Source: Flavobacterium sp. N502536 (GTDB lineage: Bacteria > Bacteroidota > Bacteroidia > Flavobacteriales > Flavobacteriaceae). From it: a DNA stretch of 64,000 nucleotides. The stretch covers positions 4,836,001 through 4,900,000 of the forward strand of contig NZ_CP110011.1 of the NCBI RefSeq assembly GCF_025947345.1, given 5' to 3'. Shown one piece after another: positions 53,776 to 62,747 of the stretch. The number at the start of each line of letters is the position of its first letter. Within the stretch, counting starts at the first letter, position 1. A program made the position numbers and the translations under genes. Under the pieces are notes generated by a model, which worked only from the letters and a program-made list of their open reading frames with translations, made no database searches and was not told the DNA's origin.

Positions 53776-56700
53776 ATGAAAAAAACAGATATCGCTATTA
53801 TAGGTTTATCCTGCCTGTTTCCCGGAGCAAAAGACGCGGAAGCATTTTGGCAGAATATCATCAATAAAGTCGACTCGACGCAAGCAGCTCCGGCTGAACG
53901 TATCGATCCTATCCACTTTAGCGATAGCAAGCAAACTATGGATCGCTTTTATTGCAATCGGGGCGGGTTTATTCCTGATTATGAATTTGACCCTACCGCC
54001 TTTGGTATTTTACCTCTTGCCGTTGAAGGTACTGAACCCGATCATCTGTTAACACTTGATCTCGTTCAGAAAGCCTTAGAAGATGCAGGAGTATTCCAAA
54101 AAAAAAATTCATTGGAACGAACCGGAATTGTCATCGGAAAAGGAAATTATACAGGCCCTGGAGCTACACGGGCCATTGAAATTGTACGTACAGGCGAACA
54201 GATCTCTTCCCTATTACAAGAACTATTGCCGGAGGTATCTTCAGCCGATATTGAAAAAGTAAAACAGGCCTTTCAGGAACGTAAAGGACGATTCTCTGCA
54301 GATACAGCCATGGGATTAATTCCCAACCTTGTGGCCTCATTAGTCTCCAATCGATTCAATCTTGGAGGTGTTGCTTTCACCGTTGATGCAGCCTGTGCAA
54401 GTGCTCTTCTGGCCGTAGACCATGCCGTACAGGAGTTACAGCGTGGCCGTAGCGATATGATGATTGCAGGAGGTGTACATACAGGTCAGAATGCTGCATT
54501 TTGGAGTATTTTTAGCCAATTGGGGGCCTTATCGCATCAGCAGCAAATCAAGCCCTTTAGCGAAGATGCAGACGGATTGCTCATTGGAGAAGGCTGCGGT
54601 TTCGTTGTTTTGAAGCGACTGGAAGAAGCGGTACGTGATCAGGATAAAATTTATGCCGTCATTAAAGGTGTAGGCGTAAGCAGCGATGGCAATGGAACAA
54701 GTGTCATGAGTCCTTCCGTAAAAGGTCAGTTAAAAGCTTTAGATCAAGCATGGTCGCATGCCAATTTAGATAAAGAACAAATCGGTTACCTCGAAGCTCA
54801 TGGCACCGGAACTCCGTTGGGAGATAAAACGGAACTGCAAACTCTGGCGCAATTTTTCGGTAAAGACGAAACAGTTGTACGTGCCGGTATCGGATCTGTC
54901 AAATCCAATATAGGTCACGCCATGCCAGCTGCAGGAATCGCAGGTTTAATCAAGACCTGTCTGGCCTTGCATCACGACATATTACCCCCTACCTTATATT
55001 GCGAAAAACCTACTGCCGCCCTGCAACTCACCCGATTTACTCCTATACAGGAAGCTAAAAACTGGTCGCAAACCGGTTTACCAAAGATCGCAGCAGTAAA
55101 TGCATTTGGCTTTGGAGGTATCAACGCCCACGTAGTTTTGGAAGGGTATGCCATCCCTAAAAAAGACGAAGTATTGTTACTTGCGAGACCGACACGTGAA
55201 GCTTTGCTTTCGGCACTTCAGGATAATGATACTGCCGCAGGAGAGGGTGATTACCGTATTGCACTCTTTGATCCAACACCCGAACGCATCCAAAAAGCAA
55301 TCAAAATTGTGTCTAAAAATAATGCCTGGCGCAACAAACAAGATATATGGTACACCTCCACTCCCCTTTTACAGGATGGTGGTAAAGTAGCCTTTGTATT
55401 CCCGGGACTCGATGGTTTAGCAAAAGGCGAAGTCGCAACAGTCAGTCAATATTTTGGATTGACAGCTCCTATAGAAACAACTGGTGAAGGACTGTTGAAC
55501 GAAGCATTTGGTGTTTTTAACAATTGTGGTATACTCGACAGTGCTTTAAAAAAACTGGGGATCTATCCGGATATGAATGCCGGACATAGTTTGGGAGAAT
55601 GGTTGGCGGGCTATGCCTCAGATCTGGCCGAAGCAGGTACTGTCAAGGATCTGATCGATGTACTTGATCCAAAAACATTTGAACTAAAGGACTCTAAATT
55701 CATTGCCATTGGAGCAGGTCTGGAAGATGTAGCACCTTTGATTGAACAAATTCCGAACCTCTATGTTTCAAATGATAATTGTCCACATCAGGTAATCCTT
55801 TGTGGTACCCTTGCGGCACTCGAAGAATTAACGCCTTTATTGAAATCAAAACAGATCTTTCATCAAATTTTACCCTTTCAATCCGGGTTTCATTCTCCTT
55901 TTGTTGCCGATAAACTGGAGGTAATTTTAGCAGGGATGGAAAAAGTTCAATTCCAAAAAACAAAAATCCCGTTGTGGTCGGCCACTACACTCCTGCCTTA
56001 TCCAGCAGATTTGCAGTCCATCCGTCAACTAAGCGCCGAACATCTTGTTCAGCCTGTACGATTCCGGGAACTGACCGAAAAACTTTATGACGAAGGAGTC
56101 CGTGTTTTTATCCAGATCGGTACGGGAGGGTTAATTGGGTTTATTGATGATACCTTAAAAGGGAAAGCCTTCAGCACACTTGCTTCAAGTGTAGCCACCC
56201 GAACTGCACTTGCCCAGTTGCAACGGGTAGTTGCCGCATTATTTGTAGAAGGAAAAGTTCTGGCACTCGATTTTTTAGACATCCAAAATCACAGAAAAGC
56301 AGTACCCAAAAAAGGTATCAAATTGCAATTAGGATCACCTATTGTCCGTGATTTTGAAGCTATAAAAAACTTGCGAAAATCTATCGATACCGTACGCCCA
56401 AAAGAGGTTTTTACCAAAACGGCAGCAAAAGTAAGTCACCCATTAGTTCAGGCCTTTCAGGACAATATCGCCGATATGATCCGAATGCAGGAAGAAGTAT
56501 TGGACGTCTTTCAAAATCATACACAAACGGCTGTTGCTGCACCTGTTTTAGCAAAAAAACAACTGATCGACAGTCGTTTTTCAAAAACACTACAGGTCAA
56601 TTTGGTTACACATCCCTATCTGATTGACCACAGCCTTTTACGACAACCCAAAGGCTGGTCGGAGGTTGCCGATATGGAACCTGTGATTCCAATGACCATG

Positions 56701-58014
56701 ATCTTTGAAGTACTGGCCGAAACAGCACTGGCAGAACAACCGGAAACAAAAATTCACAAGATCATGCACGTCAGTGTATTTCAGTGGATGAACGTTGCCA
56801 CGCCTTTTGAAAAAACAATAAAAGGCGTTTGGCGCTCCAACCATCACGCCTATCTGGACATCGAGAATTTTGCCAACGCCGAAGTATTTTTAGCAGCCTC
56901 ACATCCGCAACCAGCTGTGTTTGACCTATCAATCGGCAAACGATTACCGATTGAGCGGACTCCTTTAGAAATCTATGAGAAGCATATGTTTCATGGGGAC
57001 GCCTATCAAGGTATTACAGCCATATCGGCTGTTGGTGAGAAAGGTATTATCGGAAAGATAAAAGGGAATGGCGGTAAGGGTTCCTTATTGGACAATGCAG
57101 GACAGTTATTTGGATTATGGTTACAACTCACCTTAACCAAAGACCGCATTGCTTTTCCGGTAAAAATCAAACAAATTGAATTTTTCGAAGACATGCACGA
57201 TCAAGATGGCGAATTTGAATGTACCTGTATACTGACGGAATTAAACGATGAATTTGCAATTGCCGACATTGTATTGGAGAGAAACGGAAAAGTATGGTGT
57301 GCGATAAAAGGATGGCAAAACCGCAGATTAGAAATTGACGAAGCGTTGTGGAATGTTTCCATGTCGCCACTCCATAACCGTCTGTCAGAAGAAATTGCCC
57401 CGGAAGTCTTTTTCTTTCATCAGGCCTATTCCCGCGTATCTTCCTGGGATTTTATACTGAAACGTTATTTCAATCAAAGGGAAAAACAGTACTATCAGGA
57501 ACTCCTGCCCAACCGCAGAAAGAACTGGATGGTAAGTCGTGTAGCGGTAAAAGATGCTGTACGCCATGTATTGAGTGAACAGAAAAATCAACCCAGTTAC
57601 CCCATAACCTTTGAAATATATTCTGATAAAGCGGGCAAACCTTATCTTAAAGGGAATGCCACAGAACAGATCGAGATTTCATTGGCCCATAAAGGAAAAG
57701 ATGCGGTAGCCATTGCACGGCAGGATAAAGCTGTTGGTATCGATATGGAAATCATTGCCGAACGCAGCTCTGAATTCTATCAATTGGTCTTCACCGATGC
57801 AGAATCAGTCTTATTAAAAGAACGCGATCAGGCGGAATGGACCACCCGCTTTTGGGTAGCCAAAGAAGCTTATAGCAAATTATTAGGCACAGGGCTACAA
57901 GGAAACCCAAAAAAATACGAAGTAACACGCATACAAGGCGATCATCTGTGGATCGATCAAATAGAAATCAAAACAGTCAAACACCAAAACTATATCATCG
58001 GATGGACACTTTAA
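53776..58014 (+). CDS. Pfa-like synthase subunit: KS, AT, DH, phosphopantetheinyl transferase
   Basis: 1412 residues, 21 bp after the first synthase. The KS (about 1-450) has Cys207 (DAACASA), His342 (EAHGTGT) and His381 (IGHAMPA), so it looks active and is not a Cys-less chain-length factor. The AT-like domain (about 535-830) has Ser605 (GHSLGE) and SGFHSP. The hot-dog dehydratase region (about 935-1190) has THPYLIDHS (His946), MFHGDAYQG and LLDNAGQ (Asp1106). A Sfp-type PPTase (about 1200-1412) carries VGIDMEI (Asp1323, Glu1325) and WVAKEAYSK (1360-1368). The fused PPTase would activate the ACPs of both synthases and the free ACP. It complements the first protein, which has KR and ER but no DH. 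The stop overlaps the next gene. Confidence 0.9.
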   Translation: MKKTDIAIIGLSCLFPGAKDAEAFWQNIINKVDSTQAAPAERIDPIHFSDSKQTMDRFYCNRGGFIPDYEFDPTAFGILPLAVEGTEPDHLLTLDLVQKALEDAGVFQKKNSLERTGIVIGKGNYTGPGATRAIEIVRTGEQISSLLQELLPEVSSADIEKVKQAFQERKGRFSADTAMGLIPNLVASLVSNRFNLGGVAFTVDAACASALLAVDHAVQELQRGRSDMMIAGGVHTGQNAAFWSIFSQLGALSHQQQIKPFSEDADGLLIGEGCGFVVLKRLEEAVRDQDKIYAVIKGVGVSSDGNGTSVMSPSVKGQLKALDQAWSHANLDKEQIGYLEAHGTGTPLGDKTELQTLAQFFGKDETVVRAGIGSVKSNIGHAMPAAGIAGLIKTCLALHHDILPPTLYCEKPTAALQLTRFTPIQEAKNWSQTGLPKIAAVNAFGFGGINAHVVLEGYAIPKKDEVLLLARPTREALLSALQDNDTAAGEGDYRIALFDPTPERIQKAIKIVSKNNAWRNKQDIWYTSTPLLQDGGKVAFVFPGLDGLAKGEVATVSQYFGLTAPIETTGEGLLNEAFGVFNNCGILDSALKKLGIYPDMNAGHSLGEWLAGYASDLAEAGTVKDLIDVLDPKTFELKDSKFIAIGAGLEDVAPLIEQIPNLYVSNDNCPHQVILCGTLAALEELTPLLKSKQIFHQILPFQSGFHSPFVADKLEVILAGMEKVQFQKTKIPLWSATTLLPYPADLQSIRQLSAEHLVQPVRFRELTEKLYDEGVRVFIQIGTGGLIGFIDDTLKGKAFSTLASSVATRTALAQLQRVVAALFVEGKVLALDFLDIQNHRKAVPKKGIKLQLGSPIVRDFEAIKNLRKSIDTVRPKEVFTKTAAKVSHPLVQAFQDNIADMIRMQEEVLDVFQNHTQTAVAAPVLAKKQLIDSRFSKTLQVNLVTHPYLIDHSLLRQPKGWSEVADMEPVIPMTMIFEVLAETALAEQPETKIHKIMHVSVFQWMNVATPFEKTIKGVWRSNHHAYLDIENFANAEVFLAASHPQPAVFDLSIGKRLPIERTPLEIYEKHMFHGDAYQGITAISAVGEKGIIGKIKGNGGKGSLLDNAGQLFGLWLQLTLTKDRIAFPVKIKQIEFFEDMHDQDGEFECTCILTELNDEFAIADIVLERNGKVWCAIKGWQNRRLEIDEALWNVSMSPLHNRLSEEIAPEVFFFHQAYSRVSSWDFILKRYFNQREKQYYQELLPNRRKNWMVSRVAVKDAVRHVLSEQKNQPSYPITFEIYSDKAGKPYLKGNATEQIEISLAHKGKDAVAIARQDKAVGIDMEIIAERSSEFYQLVFTDAESVLLKERDQAEWTTRFWVAKEAYSKLLGTGLQGNPKKYEVTRIQGDHLWIDQIEIKTVKHQNYIIGWTL

Positions 58015-58301
58015 ACACGACATTAAAAAGGAATCATGAGGAGTTATTTACCCTTTTAAAGGGTTTTATTACAGAAATTATCGGTGAAGAATTTGTAGAA
58101 GAGATGGATATCACGCCAAACAGTTCGTTCACTAAAGATCTGGAAATGGACAGTATAGAGATTGTTTCTTTTTCAGAAAAAATCAAAACACACTTTGGTG
58201 ATCAAATTGATTTCACGGGTTGGCTGTCTGCTATGGATTTGGATCAACTGATCAATCTTGATCTGAATAACATCATCAATTATATCTACGAATGCCAGTA
58301 A
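58002..58301 (+). CDS. Free-standing acyl carrier protein
   Basis: 99 residues from the ATG at 58002, which overlaps the synthase stop by 13 bp. A longer in-frame opening begins at 57948, but that part is antagonistic to the upstream gene's coding sequence. The phosphopantetheine site is Ser51 in LEMDSIEIVSF. The flanking helices fit an ACP fold (ITEIIGEEFVEEMDITPNSS). It differs from the synthase-integrated ACPs, which read SIDSIKR, so it probably serves another step: loading the starter, receiving the finished chain, or feeding the acyltransferases. It overlaps the downstream hydrolase gene by 10 bp. Confidence 0.88.
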   Translation: MDTLNTTLKRNHEELFTLLKGFITEIIGEEFVEEMDITPNSSFTKDLEMDSIEIVSFSEKIKTHFGDQIDFTGWLSAMDLDQLINLDLNNIINYIYECQ

Positions 58302-59074
58302 TTACGGTTAATCATAAAAAAGTTCACGTACAGGAACTAAATAAAGATGCCGAAGATACCGTGGTACTGATCCACGGTATGTTCAGTAATCTTTCTATTT
58401 ATTATTTCAATATTGCTCCCATTTTGGCGCAGCATTTTCATGTGGTCATGTACGATCTAAAAAGTCATGGCAGGAGTGAGCGCGTATTAGAAGGATACGA
58501 TTTAAAAACTATGGCATCCGATTTAATCGCCATGATGGATTACCTCCAAATCAAAAAAGCAAAACTTGTGGGTTATAGTTTTGGGGGACTTATTGCGCTC
58601 CAAACGGCATTGATAGCCCCTGACCGCTTAGAGCAATTGGTGGTCATCGAAGCACCGGATCCACAAGATGAAAAAGCGCGAGATGTTATCGAAGCGTATA
58701 GCAAGGAATTTCTCGAACATTACGTAGCCAATTTTACAGACACCACAAAAGTAAAGATGGGAAAAAGACAGCTGGAAAAAAACCATCGGTTGTACGAGTT
58801 TTTATTTAACCAAACCAGCATCAAAGCGGATATGGTTAAAGAAAAGCATTTTCTGCATCAGCTTGCTATTTCCAACTTACCCCTATCCACCCTGTTGTTA
58901 TATGGATCGACTTCCAATTGCAAACCAACAGGAGAATGGTTGCAATCTAAAATCGGTACAGCCGAGCTAAAACTCATTGATGGAGATCACAATATTCCCA
59001 TTCAGGACCCCATTCAGATAGCAGAAATTATTGTTCAATTTTTAACTAACCCTTTATTACAAAACTATGGCTAA
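58292..59074 (+). CDS. Alpha/beta-fold hydrolase, possible chain-release thioesterase
   Basis: 260 residues of a standard alpha/beta hydrolase. The oxyanion motif is VVLIHGMFSN, the nucleophile elbow is GYSFGG with Ser96, and the catalytic His lies in DGDHNIPIQDP. HVVMYDLKSHGRSER is the usual segment after strand 4. No signal peptide, so it is cytosolic. Its gene overlaps both neighbours (ACP by 10 bp, glycosyltransferase by 8 bp), tying it to the biosynthetic operon. The likely role is releasing the chain from an ACP or cleaving an ester. This is inferred from context; the superfamily is too broad for a firm call. Confidence 0.85.
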   Translation: MPVITVNHKKVHVQELNKDAEDTVVLIHGMFSNLSIYYFNIAPILAQHFHVVMYDLKSHGRSERVLEGYDLKTMASDLIAMMDYLQIKKAKLVGYSFGGLIALQTALIAPDRLEQLVVIEAPDPQDEKARDVIEAYSKEFLEHYVANFTDTTKVKMGKRQLEKNHRLYEFLFNQTSIKADMVKEKHFLHQLAISNLPLSTLLLYGSTSNCKPTGEWLQSKIGTAELKLIDGDHNIPIQDPIQIAEIIVQFLTNPLLQNYG

Positions 59075-61472
59075 ATTTGTATTTGTTGTTCCCCCGCTAA
59101 CAGGTCATGTCAATCCAACCTTGAGCATTGGCGCCGAACTTTTAGAAAGAGGACATGAAGTAGCGTGGATCAGTCTTGACCAAAATTTAAACGCCAAACT
59201 TCCTGAAGGCGGACAACTGTTGCTTATTCAATACGATCAGACAGACGAAGAAAAAAGAGAGAGCGAACAATACCTGGATATCATTTCAAAAAAGATTGTT
59301 TACGGCATTGATAGCATCAAGTTTTTATACGAAGAAGTACTGATTCCTTTAAACAGACATTGTTACAGAGGAATCGTTAAGCTCCTCGAAGCTTATGAAC
59401 CCGATTTAGTCATTGGCGATCATCAATTATTTGCTGCGGCAATTGCAGCAAAAAAAGTGAATCGCCCGTATGCGACCACTGTAACAGCCCCCGCAGCAAT
59501 CAAAATTGTCAGTGAGCTGCCGAAGGTACATGAATGGGAAGAAAAGCAGATCATAGCGCTGCAGGAAGAACTTGGTGTACAGGAAAACCGATCACTGGAT
59601 TGTTCGGAGCTACTCACTTTGGTGTTAACCTCCCCCTATTTCTTTGGAGAAATGGATCTCGCTTCCAACTATAAATTTACGGGTCCGGTAATAACAGAAC
59701 GCCGTTTAGCCTGTTCTTTCGATTGGGAGCAACTGAAAAGTAATCCAGGGAAAAAAATCTTAGTCAGTATTGGTACCACATTCGACCACGAACATAAAAA
59801 AGCATTTTTTCAAAAGGTAATCGACGCTTTTCAGGACGAAGAACTGACGGTTGTCGTTGTTTCAGATCCGGCTCTATTTGATCAATGGCCCGAGAATTTT
59901 ATGGTCTATTCGCAAATCCCACAATTGGATTTGCTGCCACATTTAGATGCTGTCGTATGCCATGGCGGACACAATACGGTCTCAGAAGCCCTTTCACAGG
60001 GTCTGCCGCTCGTTGTTATTCCAATTGCATATGATCAATCACATGTTGCGGGACGTGTTGTACGTACCGGTGCAGGTGAACGTCTCAATTTTAACCGATT
60101 TAAAGCCAATCACCTCAGAAATAGCGTTCATACTATCCTGAATCAGCCACAATACCGTGAAGCTGCCCTCAAAGTTCGTCAATCTTTTATAGAAGCAGGC
60201 GGAACGAAAACCGCAGCAGATCTATTGGAACAGGCCATAGCTCCTGCCCAGTCGGCTGTTGAAACTCCGGCCAAATTTCTCGTTGTTGTCCCTCCCTTTT
60301 TTGGACATATCAGTCCAACATTAAGTATAGGTGCCAGTTTATTGGCCCGTGGTCACGAAGTCAAATGGTTTGGTATTACGCCATTGGCGGACGAACATAT
60401 TCCAACGGGAGGAAGTTATATCTATCCCGAGAAGGATCTTATCCCCTTTCAGGACGAACTTAAGCGCATCTTAAAACGACAAGATGACGGCCCTTCTTGT
60501 TCCGGACCGGAAGTCATGAAATTAGCCCTCGAAGAAACCTATGTTCCCTTTGCCAAAATGATGATGCCGGGATTGGAAACACTACTTGGTCACTGGCAAC
60601 CTGATGTCATCATCAATGATTGTATCACTTTTGGCGGAGCTTTATTTGCCCATAAACATCGTATACCCGTTGTCACCACAACCCCTGTACCACCGGATGT
60701 GATGGGGGACACAGAGAAAAGTTCGCCTAAAATATTTGAATGGCAGCAAAACCTAATCAAAGGGTTACAAAAAGAAGTGGGTATTTTTGATGAGGGTATC
60801 TTTATACATTCTCATCAATTAAATCTGGTGTTCACCTCGCAGGCCTTTGCAGGTTTTGAAACCGTTCCCTCACACATGAAATTTGTAGGGCCGGTAAAAG
60901 GCCGTCCCAACAATAGTCCTTTTGACTGGGAACGATTGGCAGCCAGCACAACGCCCAAAATATTTGTGTCATTGGGTACTTTATTAGTAGATATCCGTAA
61001 AGCATTTTTCGGTAAACTCATTGAAGCCTTTGCAGACCAACCCGTTACTATAATTGCCGCGACACCGCCCGAAATATTTGAAAAATGGCCCGATAACTTT
61101 ATCGTAAATGGTTTTGTCCCACAGTCAACTTTGATGCCTCATATGGATATGGTGATCTGTCACGGCGGTTTTAATACTGTGAACGACACCTTTACCAATG
61201 GTTTGCCTATGTTGATTACCCCGATTGCTTACGATCACTTCCATACCGCGAAGCTGATCGAACAGGCCGGCTGTGGAATCAGCATCCGATACAAACGACT
61301 TCGAATAGAAGCGCTGAGAGAGACCGTCTTTGAACTGTTGGAAAACCCTAAATACAGAAATGCCGCCAAAGAAGTTCAGACCGCTTTCCTAACCGCAGGT
61401 GGTAATGATCAGGCGGTTGCCTTATTGGAAGATTTTGTAAAACAAGAACGTTCTGTACTAGCTACACTATAA
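59067..61472 (+). CDS. Double GT1 (UGT/MGT-like) glycosyltransferase fusion
   Basis: 801 residues made of two GT-B glycosyltransferases in tandem. Each starts with the N-terminal family signature (FVFVVPPLTGHVNPTLSIGA and FLVVVPPFFGHISPTLSIGA). Each has a donor-sugar signature near its C-terminus: HGGHNTVSEALSQGLPLVV from residue 299 and HGGFNTVNDTFTNGLPMLI from residue 699. These are exactly 400 residues apart, as in a clean gene duplication and fusion. Both halves look complete. GT1 enzymes of this type (like CrtX or RhlB) transfer sugars from nucleotide donors to lipophilic hydroxyl groups. The fusion suggests two successive sugar transfers to the synthase product. Sugar identity cannot be read. 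Confidence 0.9.
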   Translation: MAKFVFVVPPLTGHVNPTLSIGAELLERGHEVAWISLDQNLNAKLPEGGQLLLIQYDQTDEEKRESEQYLDIISKKIVYGIDSIKFLYEEVLIPLNRHCYRGIVKLLEAYEPDLVIGDHQLFAAAIAAKKVNRPYATTVTAPAAIKIVSELPKVHEWEEKQIIALQEELGVQENRSLDCSELLTLVLTSPYFFGEMDLASNYKFTGPVITERRLACSFDWEQLKSNPGKKILVSIGTTFDHEHKKAFFQKVIDAFQDEELTVVVVSDPALFDQWPENFMVYSQIPQLDLLPHLDAVVCHGGHNTVSEALSQGLPLVVIPIAYDQSHVAGRVVRTGAGERLNFNRFKANHLRNSVHTILNQPQYREAALKVRQSFIEAGGTKTAADLLEQAIAPAQSAVETPAKFLVVVPPFFGHISPTLSIGASLLARGHEVKWFGITPLADEHIPTGGSYIYPEKDLIPFQDELKRILKRQDDGPSCSGPEVMKLALEETYVPFAKMMMPGLETLLGHWQPDVIINDCITFGGALFAHKHRIPVVTTTPVPPDVMGDTEKSSPKIFEWQQNLIKGLQKEVGIFDEGIFIHSHQLNLVFTSQAFAGFETVPSHMKFVGPVKGRPNNSPFDWERLAASTTPKIFVSLGTLLVDIRKAFFGKLIEAFADQPVTIIAATPPEIFEKWPDNFIVNGFVPQSTLMPHMDMVICHGGFNTVNDTFTNGLPMLITPIAYDHFHTAKLIEQAGCGISIRYKRLRIEALRETVFELLENPKYRNAAKEVQTAFLTAGGNDQAVALLEDFVKQERSVLATL

Positions 61473-61475
61473 AAT

Positions 61476-62747
61476 ATGAAAAGAAGATTGTTATTTGGAG
61501 AGCGCATGTTATTGGGCGAAGGAAAAGATCCCTTCCATGTCGTTATTCCTTTTCGACTACGCGGTGTATTTGCCGAAAAAGACATTCAGTATGCTTTAGG
61601 CAGACTTCAGGAAAAACATCCCTGGTTACGGGCATGCATCCATCTCGATGAGCAGAATGTTCCATGGTTTGAAGTGTCCAAACGAACCAATCCCATTCCG
61701 ATCCGTATAGTGGATCAAAAAAGCGAAGAGGACTGGCAACAAGAAGCTATGCAGGAATGGCAGACACCCTTTGATTATAAAAATAAACCTTTGATCCGCC
61801 TGGTGTGGATCAAAGGAAACGATTGCTCCGATATGTTGCTTGTCTTCCATCACTGTCTTTGTGATGGCGGCGCTGCGATGACTTTAATTCATGAATTTTT
61901 AAAAGTATTGGATGATCCGACAGCAGAGATAGGCACCGAAAATCCGATTCTAGGTATTCATGACGTTGTTCCTGCCCCAATTTTAACAAATAACAGGCAA
62001 AGGTTTAAAGCAAAAATGATTGGCCGATTGGCAACATTTGCGATCAAATGCATTCCCGTTGGCAAAAAAGCAATTGATCGACAAACCGACTATTTGATTC
62101 ATTGGAAACTAGACCCTGGCACGAGTCAGCAGCTAATTTCTCACTGCAAATCACTAGAAATTACGGTCAATACTTTTTTAAGTGCTATCGTACTGGACAC
62201 CTTTAAAAAAGTACGAGGAAACAAAGCCTTTAATAAGATTTCCTGTCCGGTAGATATCAGACGTTTCGCTCCACAGGTCAAAGACGATCATATTTTCGCC
62301 TTCGGTTTGATGATCGTCATGTCATCCAATCCCAAACTCGATTTCTTAGACAATTTACGTGTGATGCAAAATGATGTAGACCGCAAAACAGCCAAACTTA
62401 ATCCCTATATCGTCCTGATGGTTATGGAATCTGCCCATAATGCATTAAACAATTTTACAAAGCTTCTAAAACGGGGCAAGTCGTCCAATGATTGTATGTT
62501 TTCCAACCTCGGCCGTATTCAGATACCTCATCAATACCAATCCTTTACCGTGGAAGCTATTATAAGTCCAACCGTCATTGGACCATTGGGCAATACAACA
62601 ACCATACTCACCTCTACTTATCAAGGTGTTATGGACTTCACCTTTATGGGAAGCGAAGGGTATTTGCCTTATCACGAAGCCTTAGCCATTCGTGATGAAA
62701 TAATTGATTCTATTAAACGCCGACTAAATTATCAAGCAGCCTCATGA
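61476..62747 (+). CDS. PapA/condensation-domain acyltransferase 1
   Basis: 423 residues. The condensation-superfamily motif HHxxxDG is intact (FHHCLCDGG, His125-His126, Asp130). The N-terminal RLQEKHPWLRACIHLDE segment and the C-terminal NLGRIQIPHQYQ and ISPTVIGPLG segments match alcohol/phthiocerol acyltransferases such as PapA. These enzymes esterify hydroxyl groups with acyl chains from ACP or CoA. It starts 3 bp after the glycosyltransferase. The neighbours suggest acylation of a sugar or hydroxy-lipid. It is a paralogue of the next gene. Confidence 0.87.
   Translation: MKRRLLFGERMLLGEGKDPFHVVIPFRLRGVFAEKDIQYALGRLQEKHPWLRACIHLDEQNVPWFEVSKRTNPIPIRIVDQKSEEDWQQEAMQEWQTPFDYKNKPLIRLVWIKGNDCSDMLLVFHHCLCDGGAAMTLIHEFLKVLDDPTAEIGTENPILGIHDVVPAPILTNNRQRFKAKMIGRLATFAIKCIPVGKKAIDRQTDYLIHWKLDPGTSQQLISHCKSLEITVNTFLSAIVLDTFKKVRGNKAFNKISCPVDIRRFAPQVKDDHIFAFGLMIVMSSNPKLDFLDNLRVMQNDVDRKTAKLNPYIVLMVMESAHNALNNFTKLLKRGKSSNDCMFSNLGRIQIPHQYQSFTVEAIISPTVIGPLGNTTTILTSTYQGVMDFTFMGSEGYLPYHEALAIRDEIIDSIKRRLNYQAAS

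Noticed and set aside
54394..54396. Second KS as an inactive chain-length factor, as in PfaC
   Set aside because: The active-site Cys207 and both His residues are present, so it is probably a catalytic KS.
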